DNA from: JANPCX01 sp050916095 | GTDB lineage: Bacteria > Pseudomonadota > Gammaproteobacteria > Burkholderiales > Burkholderiaceae_C | DNA length: 64,000 nucleotides | Direction: 5' to 3' | Assembly: GCA_050916095.1 (NCBI GenBank) | Contig: CP050901.1 | Coordinates: 3,472,001 to 3,536,000 of the forward strand | In this document: positions 38,018 through 44,946 of the stretch, in pieces | How positions within the stretch are numbered: position 1 is the stretch's first letter | How the letters are laid out: the number at the start of each line of letters is the position of its first letter | Translations under genes and position numbers: made by a program | Notes under the pieces: generated by a model | What the model was told of the DNA's origin: nothing | Databases searched by the model: none | What the model saw: the letters and a program-made list of their open reading frames with translations, nothing else

Positions 38018-38254
38018 CCTAGATCCGGCAGTTGACCGCTTTCTTCCGCTTGCAACCGTATATGAACATTGAGATTTCTGTACACGAATCCCATCGCCTC
38101 TTGGCAGAAAGCGCTACACACCCGATTGAGCCGTGCTTCGGGATGCTGGCGGCGTTGCTCCTCCTACCGGGCATGAGCCCGCCGCGTCGTTGCGCCTTGC
38201 CAGCCCCCCGAATGACAGCCCACTCGGGCGCGTCCAACTGCCGGATCTAGGTTG
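38018..38254. mobile_element. 237-bp non-coding element with ~19-bp terminal inverted repeats
   Basis: ACCTAGATCCGGCAGTTG at the left end (from ~38018) and CAACTGCCGGATCTAGGT at the right end are inverted copies. Inside are overlapping frames of ~72 codons on both strands with no family features. It looks like a MITE or IS remnant; a degraded relative is at 35886-35955. I could not identify the parent IS. Confidence 0.65.
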
Positions 38255-38374
38255 AAGTGCGTCACGGGTCAGCAACAAATCCGCGAGGCTTTTGTGTTCG
38301 GGTCTTGCTCGTGCGTCACCTGCGCCCTGGCCTAAACTGCTGTCGCCTGCTCAGCATCGCACCCAGCTGCCCAC

Positions 38375-39892
38375 ATGCTCCCAAACACGTCATCCTCCAC
38401 CAAAGCCACACCCCGCGACTGGTGGGGCCTCGCCGTGATCTCTTTGCCCTGTTTGGTTTACGCGATGGACCTGACGGTGTTGAATTTGGCGGTGCCGGCG
38501 CTGAGCCGTGCGCTAGCGCCGAGTGCGTCGGAGCTGCTGTGGATCATCGACATTTACGGCTTTTTTGTAGCGGGCTTTTTGATCACCATGGGCACGCTGG
38601 GCGACAGATTAGGGCGGCGGCGTTTGTTGATGTGGGGAGCGGCATTTTTTGTGGCGGCATCAGTGCTGGCTGCGTTTGCACGCACACCCAGTGAATTGAT
38701 TCTGATGCGCGCTCTGCTGGGAATTGCCGGCGCAACCCTGGCGCCGTCCACGCTCTCCTTGATTCGCAATATGTTCCACGACGACACGCAGCGGCAGTTC
38801 GCCATTGGCGTGTGGATCACGGCGTTTTCGGTGGGCAGCGCGATCGGTCCGCTCGTAGGGGGTTGGTTGCTGCAGTACTTTTGGTGGGGGTCGGTGTTTC
38901 TGCCAGCCGTGCCGGTGATGGTGTTGCTGCTGCTCTTGGGGCCACACTTGTTGCCCGAGTACCGAGATGAAAACGCGGGCCGCGTGGACATGCCGAGTGT
39001 GGTGTTGTCCTTGACGGCGGTGCTGAGCACGATTTACGCCGTCAAGTCCATGGCGGAAGCTGGGCCCAGCGCAGCGCGCTTGCTGTTGCTGGCCGCTGGC
39101 ATTGCGATTGGCGTCGTGTTCGTGCGCCGGCAGCGGCAAATTGACTACCCCTTGCTGGAGCTGCGGCTGTTTTCGATTCCCACATTTCGCACGGCCATCG
39201 TCGCTTATGCCCTGTCGTGTTTGGCGATGTTCGGCATCTACATCTTCATTGCGCAGTACCTGCAAATGGTGCTCTTGCTCACACCGCTGCAAGCCGGCTG
39301 GGCCACTGTGCCGTGGGCGGGGGGTTTTGTGGTGGGCTCGATGGTGTTGGCACCTCGACTGGCCGCGCGTTTCGGCCCGGGACCAGTGTTGGTGTGGGGG
39401 CTGGCGGCGGCTGCAGGCGGCATGCTGCTGATGGTGTTTGCGGACGGGCCTTGGGCGCTTTGGGTATTGGTGGCCGGCATGGTGGTGGTCAGCCTGGGCA
39501 TGGCGCCGGTGTTTGCGATTGGTACCGAACAAATCATCACGGCGGCACCACCTGAACGGGCTGGCGCAGCATCCTCCATTGCAGAAACCGCCTCGGAGTT
39601 CAGCGGTGCGCTGGGCATTGCTTTGCTCGGCAGCGCCGGCACGTTGATCTACCGTCACCAACTGAACCATGCAGGCTTGGCCGCCCTGCCATCTGAGGCC
39701 ACAGCCACACTGGGCGGGGCCCTGCAAGCCGCCACCAACATGCCGCCGGAACCAGCGCAAGCGCTGGTAAGCGCCGCACAAGCGGCGTTCACCGACGCTG
39801 TGCAGTTCACCGCACTGGCTGCCAGCGTTGTGGTGCTGCTCGCCAGTGTGTTGGCGGCGCGAATGCAAAGGCCATCCATGCCGCCCGGGTAA
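38375..39892 (+). CDS. MFS transporter, DHA2 (EmrB/QacA/SmvA-like) multidrug exporter
   Basis: A 505-residue inner-membrane transporter with about 14 hydrophobic segments. Early motif LPCLVYAMDLTVLNLAVPAL is motif D1; GTLGDRLGRRRLLMWG is motif A; RALLGIAGATLAPSTLSLIRNMF is motif B; AFSVGSAIGPLVGGWLL is antiporter motif C. The set matches proton/drug antiporters of the SmvA/QacA type, exporting cationic compounds. No regulator sits directly beside it. The substrate cannot be read from sequence. Confidence 0.9.
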   Translation: MLPNTSSSTKATPRDWWGLAVISLPCLVYAMDLTVLNLAVPALSRALAPSASELLWIIDIYGFFVAGFLITMGTLGDRLGRRRLLMWGAAFFVAASVLAAFARTPSELILMRALLGIAGATLAPSTLSLIRNMFHDDTQRQFAIGVWITAFSVGSAIGPLVGGWLLQYFWWGSVFLPAVPVMVLLLLLGPHLLPEYRDENAGRVDMPSVVLSLTAVLSTIYAVKSMAEAGPSAARLLLLAAGIAIGVVFVRRQRQIDYPLLELRLFSIPTFRTAIVAYALSCLAMFGIYIFIAQYLQMVLLLTPLQAGWATVPWAGGFVVGSMVLAPRLAARFGPGPVLVWGLAAAAGGMLLMVFADGPWALWVLVAGMVVVSLGMAPVFAIGTEQIITAAPPERAGAASSIAETASEFSGALGIALLGSAGTLIYRHQLNHAGLAALPSEATATLGGALQAATNMPPEPAQALVSAAQAAFTDAVQFTALAASVVVLLASVLAARMQRPSMPPG

Positions 39893-39959
39893 AGGCCGAT
39901 GCCACACAACCCAGGGCCCAAGTGCCCTGCCCCTTGCAGATATGGCGCAAGTCGAGAAA

Positions 39960-40535
39960 ATGGCTCCCATGAACAAACTTTTCTCGTCGTTGCACGCCCT
40001 GCTTCTCATCGCCGTGCTGGCCCTCACGCCCCACCGCCCGGCGGCGGGCAGCGACGATTGGCCCGCGGTGCAAACGGGCCACGTGGTCTTGTTTCGGCAC
40101 GCTCTGGCACCGGGTGGTGGTGACCCACCGGGTTTTGTGCTCAACGATTGCAGCACGCAGCGCAACTTGAGCGATGAAGGCCGAGCACAAGCCACGCGCA
40201 TCGGGCTGGCCTTCCAAAAACGGCGCATTCAAGTGGGTGCGGTGTGGTCCTCGCAGTGGTGCCGAACCAGGGAGACGGCGGACCTCGCCTTCCCTGGCAA
40301 GCGGGTGGATCAGCCTGGTTTCAACTCTTTTTTTGGCACCCCGGATGCTGCCCCCGAACAAACTCGGGCCGCGCGGCAATTGCTGGCGGCTTGGCGCGGT
40401 ACGGGTGTTTTGGTGGTGATCACGCACCAGGTGAACATCACCGCGCTCACGGGGATCGTTCCCAGTTCAGGGGAAGGCGTTGTTGTTCAACGCACGCCAC
40501 AAGGGCTGGTGGTGGTGGGGCGCATCGCGCCTTGA
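39960..40535 (+). CDS. Exported histidine phosphatase family protein
   Basis: About 191 residues with an N-terminal signal (MNKLFSSLHALLLIAVLALT...AAG). HVVLFRHALAPGG is the phosphohistidine motif (RHG-like, here RHA), LSDEGRAQATRIGLAF, WSSQWCRTRETADLAF, and VLVVITHQVNITALTG with the second His follow. The fold removes phosphate from various substrates. RHA instead of RHG is common in this subgroup. ATG 39960 has GAG 5 nt upstream; ATG 39969 is the alternative. Confidence 0.85.
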   Translation: MAPMNKLFSSLHALLLIAVLALTPHRPAAGSDDWPAVQTGHVVLFRHALAPGGGDPPGFVLNDCSTQRNLSDEGRAQATRIGLAFQKRRIQVGAVWSSQWCRTRETADLAFPGKRVDQPGFNSFFGTPDAAPEQTRAARQLLAAWRGTGVLVVITHQVNITALTGIVPSSGEGVVVQRTPQGLVVVGRIAP

Positions 40536-40572
40536 CCTGGTATCGCGTTTTCGGCCTCGCCTCGTCCGCTGC

Positions 40573-41355
40573 TCACTTGACCAAACGATTCAAACCCTGG
40601 GCATCAAAGTTTTCAGTGGTTTGGGCATCCGCAGGCACGCAGTCATCGCTGCCGGGCAATTCGCGTGAGCGGTGGGCGAGTTTTTCAACCGCTTGCCAGA
40701 GCATGGCTATTTGGTGTTCGTGGCCAGAGGCGTTGTCGATGAGGCCTTTCATGGCCAACGCCACAGGGTCGTCGCCCTGGGTGACCCCATAGGCCGAGAA
40801 CCCCATCTTGGCCGCTGCCGCCTCACGTTGGGCGTCCTGGCTGGCTTCAATGATGCGCGCCGGGTTGCCCACCGCAGTGGCTCCGGCGGGCACCGCCTTG
40901 GTGACGACAGCACCCGAGCCCACCCTGGCCCCGGCACCCACAGTGAAACCGCCAAGGACGCAAGCGTTGGCACCCACGATGACGCCGCGCTCCAGGGTGG
41001 GGTGGCGTTTGGCCCCCTTGACGAGCGCAGTGCCGCCCAGGGTCACGCCTTGGTAAATGGTGCATTCGTCGTGAATCTCGGCCATCTCGCCAATCACAAC
41101 GCCCATGCCGTGGTCGATGAACACACGGCGGCCGATGGTGGCACCGGGGTGAATTTCGATGCCCGTTAAAAACCGCGCCACGTGGGAGATAAACCGCCCC
41201 AGCCACAACCACCCACCGCGCCAGCAAGCATGCGCCCAGCGGTGCATCACCAAAGCGTGCAAGCCGGGGTAGCAGGTGAGCGCTTCCCAGCGCGAGCGGG
41301 CGGCGGGGTCGCGTTCAAGGATGCAGGCGATGTCTTCTTTGAGGCGGTCAAACAT
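40573..41355 (-). CDS. cysE: Serine O-acetyltransferase
   Basis: A 260-residue enzyme making O-acetylserine, the first step of cysteine synthesis. The left-handed beta-helix shows hexapeptide repeats: GIEIHPGATIGRRVFIDHGMGVVIGE, CTIYQGVTLGGT, HPTLERGVIVGANACVLGGFTVGAGARVGSGAVVTKAVPAGATAVGNPARII. The N-terminal helical domain starts MFDRLKEDIACILERDPAARS. The C-terminal ~80 residues are an extension of the short betaproteobacterial type. The trmJ gene lies upstream on the same strand, 54 bp away. Confidence 0.93.
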   Translation of the reverse strand: MFDRLKEDIACILERDPAARSRWEALTCYPGLHALVMHRWAHACWRGGWLWLGRFISHVARFLTGIEIHPGATIGRRVFIDHGMGVVIGEMAEIHDECTIYQGVTLGGTALVKGAKRHPTLERGVIVGANACVLGGFTVGAGARVGSGAVVTKAVPAGATAVGNPARIIEASQDAQREAAAAKMGFSAYGVTQGDDPVALAMKGLIDNASGHEHQIAMLWQAVEKLAHRSRELPGSDDCVPADAQTTENFDAQGLNRLVK

Positions 41356-41409
41356 GGTGTGTGCGTAAATGGCCGGAAGCCAGTGTAGCCAGAGCCTCTG
41401 AGCAGCGCC

Positions 41410-42177
41410 TCAGGGCGGTGTTTTGACCCCACGCTTCAATACCTCACGCGCCACGCCATGAAGGATTTGCACCTCTTCGTTGGAGAGCTGCTGGCGGTTG
41501 AGCAACTGGTTCAAGCGCGGCATGAGTTTGCGTGGCGTGGCGGGGTCTAGAAATTCGATGGCGACCAGGGCTTGTTCCCAGTGGGCGAGCAAACGCTGCA
41601 CGGAAGCGGCATCGGCAAAATCAACGGCCGAGGTACGGGGGGCCGCTGCAAACCCGCCCAAGGCCTGCCGCCATTCATAGGCCACCAATTGCACGGCTTG
41701 CGCCAGATTCAGCGAACCATAGTCGGGGTGGGTGGGAATGCTGATGCAGGCATGGCAGCGGTAGACATCGTCGTTACGCATGCCAAAACGCTCGGAGCCA
41801 AAGACAAAACCCACGCTGTGGCCGGTTTGCGCCAAGTCCGGCAACAGCGTGCGGGGCCCTTGGGTGGGCGGGCCAAAGTCACGTGGCGTCATGGCGGTGG
41901 CGCAGGTGGTGGTGACGCCATCGAGCGCCTCTTCAAAACGCTGCACCACACGGGCTTTGGCGAGCACGTCAGTGGCACCGCTGGCCAGGGAAATGGTCTC
42001 ATCGTGCTGCAACACATCGGCATAACGCGGGGCCACCAGCACCAGGTCGTCAAAACCCATGACCTTCATGGCCCGCGCCACCGCGCCGACATTGCCGGGG
42101 TGGCTGGGTTCAACGAGGATGAAGCGGGTGATGGAGTTCACGGTGCAATAGGCAGGTTTGACGACGTGGCCGGACAA
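41410..42177 (-). CDS. trmJ: tRNA (cytidine/uridine-2'-O-)-methyltransferase TrmJ
   Basis: A 255-residue SPOUT methyltransferase acting on the ribose of tRNA position 32. FILVEPSHPGNVGAVARAMKVMGFDDLVLV is the N-terminal motif, SVGFVFGSERFGMRNDDVYRC motif 2, and YGSLNLAQAVQLVAYEWRQA motif 3 of the SAM-binding knot. A C-terminal helical extension is typical. It is divergent from suhB, an arrangement frequent in Burkholderiales. Confidence 0.93.
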   Translation of the reverse strand: MSGHVVKPAYCTVNSITRFILVEPSHPGNVGAVARAMKVMGFDDLVLVAPRYADVLQHDETISLASGATDVLAKARVVQRFEEALDGVTTTCATAMTPRDFGPPTQGPRTLLPDLAQTGHSVGFVFGSERFGMRNDDVYRCHACISIPTHPDYGSLNLAQAVQLVAYEWRQALGGFAAAPRTSAVDFADAASVQRLLAHWEQALVAIEFLDPATPRKLMPRLNQLLNRQQLSNEEVQILHGVAREVLKRGVKTPP

Positions 42178-42250
42178 AACAAGGTCTCAGGTTTTGCGCC
42201 GGGATAAAATTGCGATTATCCGCAGGCACAAGGGAAGCGCTAACCCCCCA

Positions 42251-42321
42251 CCGTTCGGACTGAGCCTGTCGAAGTCCTTGATTTCATTGACGAGACCCTT
42301 CGACAAGCTCAGGGCGAACGG
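42251..42321. repeat. Dispersed palindromic repeat hairpin
   Basis: CCGTTCGGACTGAGCCTGTC... at 42251-42274 pairs with CTTCGACAAGCTCAGGGCGA... at 42298-42321. It lies in the divergent trmJ/suhB promoter region. Confidence 0.82.
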
Positions 42322-42394
42322 GGTTTTGCAACGATTCCCTCATCTGCCCCGCTCTTTTCCAATTCGCCAGTCGATCCCAACAGAAGGTTGCCCC

Positions 42395-43375
42395 ATGTCG
42401 CAAGCACTCCATCCCATGCTCAATGTGGCTGTCAAAGCCGCCCGCGCCGCAGGGGCCATCATCAACCGGGCATCGCTGGACCTGGACCTGATCAAGGTCA
42501 ACACCAAATCCCCCAACGACTTCGTCACCGAAGTGGACCAAGCCGCCGAGCAAGCCATCATCGAGGTGCTGCTCACCGCCTACCCCGGCCACGGCATCTT
42601 GGCTGAAGAGTCGGGGCGACTGCACGGTGCGAAAGACAGCGACTACCTCTGGATCATCGATCCACTCGACGGCACCACCAACTTCATCCACGGTTTTCCG
42701 GTGTATGCGGTGTCCATCGGCCTGGCGGTGAAAGGCCAAATTCAGCAAGCCGTGGTCTACGACCCCTGCCGCAACGATCTTTTTTACGCCTCCAAAGGCC
42801 GAGGCGCTTTCCTCAACGACAAACGCCTGCGCGTCTCCAAACGCAACCGCATGAGCGATGCCTTGATTGGCACCGGTTTCCCTTTCCGCAAGGGCGACAA
42901 CTTCAAACGTTATGTGGCCATGTTTGAAACCATCATGACCCAATGCGCAGGCCTGCGCCGCCCCGGCGCTGCCGCGCTCGACCTTTGTTATGTGGCCGCC
43001 GGCTACTACGACGGCTTTTTTGAAACTGGCCTGTCACCCTGGGACATTGCAGCGGGCTCGTTGATGATCACTGAAGCCGGTGGGCTGGTGGGCAACTTCA
43101 CGGGTGATGCCGACTACCTTTACCAACGGGAAGTGGTGGCAGGCAACCCGAAAATTTTTGCGCAGCTGGTGCCGCTCCTGGCCCCTTACAGCCGTGCAAT
43201 CACTGAGAGCTCGCCGGACAACAAAGGCGACGGCACCGATCCAACCCAAGAAACCACCCCCGAACAAGCGTTGGCCGCCACGGTTGAAGTCGCAGCGCCT
43301 GAGGCTGCTCCGAAGAAAACCGCTGTGCGCATTCGTAAGGCGGATGTGGCGAAGGACAAAGACGCCCCAGTCTGA
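42395..43375 (+). CDS. suhB: Inositol monophosphatase family protein
   Basis: A 326-residue protein. Metal-binding motifs are FVTEVDQAAEQAI, ILAEESGR, WIIDPLDGTTNFIHGFPVYAVSI, and LSPWDIAAGSLMITEAGG near the C-terminus of the fold. Members hydrolyse inositol phosphates; SuhB also joins rRNA antitermination complexes. The last ~60 residues are an Ala/Pro/Lys-rich disordered tail beyond the fold. ATG 42395 is chosen with AGAAGG upstream; the frame before it only translates the dispersed repeat. Confidence 0.92.
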   Translation: MSQALHPMLNVAVKAARAAGAIINRASLDLDLIKVNTKSPNDFVTEVDQAAEQAIIEVLLTAYPGHGILAEESGRLHGAKDSDYLWIIDPLDGTTNFIHGFPVYAVSIGLAVKGQIQQAVVYDPCRNDLFYASKGRGAFLNDKRLRVSKRNRMSDALIGTGFPFRKGDNFKRYVAMFETIMTQCAGLRRPGAAALDLCYVAAGYYDGFFETGLSPWDIAAGSLMITEAGGLVGNFTGDADYLYQREVVAGNPKIFAQLVPLLAPYSRAITESSPDNKGDGTDPTQETTPEQALAATVEVAAPEAAPKKTAVRIRKADVAKDKDAPV

Positions 43376-43423
43376 GCCGCGCCACTCGGTGTCTCGATTG
43401 ACCAAGATTGACTGGGCTCACGC

Positions 43424-44035
43424 ATGCTCAAAGCCTATTTTTCTCGCTACCTCTACATTCAACTGTCACCAGAACAGTTAACAGTACGAGATCCGAGTAC
43501 AAAGGCGGTCGTGTCAGAACGCCCCGAAGTCGCAATTTCTAGCCCCCCGAAAGAGAAAGCGAAAGTTCTGGCTGTGGGCACCGAGGCTAAGAGCCGCTAA
43601 CAAAACACTGCATACACCGTTCGCCCCGAGGTCGAAGGGCCTTGCACCGAGGTACGCGCTGGCTTCGACAAGCTCAGCCCGAACGGTTTTGTTAGCGGCT
43701 CTAAGTCCTACGCTTCAACCGCCCACACCGTTGTGGTCAACCCTTTTGCGCATCCGCGTTCTTTGATTTCAGACTTCACCGTTGCCGAGTTGGTGCTGAA
43801 AGCTTTCGTTAAGAAAGTCTTGCGCAAATCGTTTTGGCAGCCTTCGCCTGTACTGGTGATGCATCCCATGGTGAATGTCGAGGGCGGGCTCACACAAGTG
43901 GAAATTCGTTGCCTTCGTGAACTGGCATTCACCGCTGGCGCGTCACGAGCACTTATTTGGCAAGGACAGAATCTGACCGACGAGCAGCTACTGGCTGAAC
44001 AGTTTCCCGCAAACGGGCAGCGTATTGATGATTGA
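43424..44035 (+). pseudogene. Short MreB-like (rod-shape determining family) gene interrupted by a MITE
   Basis: Joining 43424-43590 to 43705-44035 gives 165 residues. It resembles the N-terminal actin-like half of MreB: LYIQLSPEQLTVRD, VLAVGTEAKSYASTAHTVVVNPFAHPRSLISDFTVAELVLKAFVKK, SPVLVMHPM, GGLTQVEIRCLRELAFTAGASRALIW. It lacks the MreB C-terminal half; short relatives like this are known in Comamonadaceae. The 111-bp MITE plus TAA duplication brings an in-frame stop at 43598-43600, leaving 58 residues. The ribosome site is weak. Confidence 0.72.
43591..43701 (-). mobile_element. 111-bp MITE, copy 2, disrupting the MreB-like gene
   Basis: GAGCCGCTAACAAAAC...GTTTTGTTAGCGGCTC, flanked by TAA (43588-43590 and 43702-43704). 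The sequence reads as the exact reverse complement of copy 1 at 20659-20769, suggesting recent movement. Confidence 0.9.
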
Positions 44036-44060
44036 GGTCATGCGACGAAATTCCTGCGCA

Positions 44061-44252
44061 TCACGATTTCCCCTGTAACCCCAAACGCTGCGCCACCGAA
44101 GACTGCTCCACCACCACCACCCTGGTTTGCGTTTGCGCTGCAATGCGTCGAGCCACTTGACCAGAGCGAACCAAAGCAGCCAGCACGCCCTTGGGGCCGG
44201 ACGCATCAGGGACACGCGGGGCTAAAGGTGGCGAGGAAGGGGTAGCCGTCAT
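44061..44252 (-). CDS. Small protein overlapping the zeta-like kinase gene
   Basis: A 63-residue protein (MTATPSSPPLAPRVPDASGPKGVLAAL...). Its ATG overlaps the stop of the kinase gene by ATGA, which implies coupled translation and argues that it is real. The middle looks helical and the rest is Pro/Ser-rich. I do not recognise it. It could be an antitoxin-like or accessory partner of the kinase. Confidence 0.6.
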   Translation of the reverse strand: MTATPSSPPLAPRVPDASGPKGVLAALVRSGQVARRIAAQTQTRVVVVEQSSVAQRLGLQGKS

Positions 44253-44773
44253 GGGTTCTCTCCTTGGGTGAGCAGCACAGGTGTCGCGCCGCTGTTGTCG
44301 TACACCGCCCAGCGATTGACGATGGGTTGGTAAATTTCAGAAAAATTGCGCAGGCCTGCTTCAAAACGCCGAGAGATGGTTGTGGGTTCAATGGAATGGC
44401 CGCCTTGAAGCACACGCTGGGCGACGCGCTCGGCAGCCATTTGGGGATTGTCCAGGGCCAGAAAAATCAAATCGACAAAGTATCCGGCTGCTTGCCAGCG
44501 CGGAATGTGCTGGGCATAACTGCGGCCAGCCAGCGTCGTTTCAAACGCAAAACTCTCTCGCCGCGATACGTGCATGCGAATTTGCGACAGCATCAAACGC
44601 CCAGCCTCCAACGCGGCAGCTTCTGGGCGAAACGGAGACAGTCCCGCAGCAATCAAATCGGCATTCACAAACACAGGGCAGGCGGCTTCTTGAGGCAGAA
44701 ACTCTCGCGCAAACGTGGTTTTCCCGGCCCCGTTGGGGCCTGCAATGATGAAGATGTGTGGGATAGCGGGCAT
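44249..44773 (-). CDS. Zeta-toxin-like P-loop kinase
   Basis: A 174-residue ATPase: FIIAGPNGAGKTTFAREFLP is the Walker A; FVNADLIAAGLSPFRPEAAALEAGRLML matches the NADxIA motif of zeta-like kinases; SFAFETTLAGRSY and VAQRVLQGGHSIEPTTISRRFEAGLRNF follow. Zeta toxins phosphorylate UDP-N-acetylglucosamine; chromosomal relatives such as this single-domain type may have other substrates. It is cytoplasmic. A 63-residue frame overlaps its 3' end and might be its partner. Confidence 0.82.
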   Translation of the reverse strand: MPAIPHIFIIAGPNGAGKTTFAREFLPQEAACPVFVNADLIAAGLSPFRPEAAALEAGRLMLSQIRMHVSRRESFAFETTLAGRSYAQHIPRWQAAGYFVDLIFLALDNPQMAAERVAQRVLQGGHSIEPTTISRRFEAGLRNFSEIYQPIVNRWAVYDNSGATPVLLTQGENP

Positions 44774-44946
44774 TTCAGCGGATTTTCACGCAGCAGCTTT
44801 CGGACGAGTTGGCTATTTTGAGGCCGCACGGCAAGAAGAACGAGCCAAGGCCAGATAATTCACTGCACTTGAGTTGAACGGGTTAAATCCCACCGCCGCA
44901 TCAGGCAAGTGCAGCAATCCAAAAGGCCTAAGGTTTGACAGACAAG

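Noticed and set aside
38019..38250. Two ~72-codon frames on opposite strands
   Set aside because: They lie inside a 237-bp inverted-repeat element and span its ends; no family features.
42158..42394. N-terminal extension of suhB
   Set aside because: The added residues (PFGLSLSK, FDKLRANG) are only the dispersed repeat translated; the ATG at 42395 has a ribosome site.
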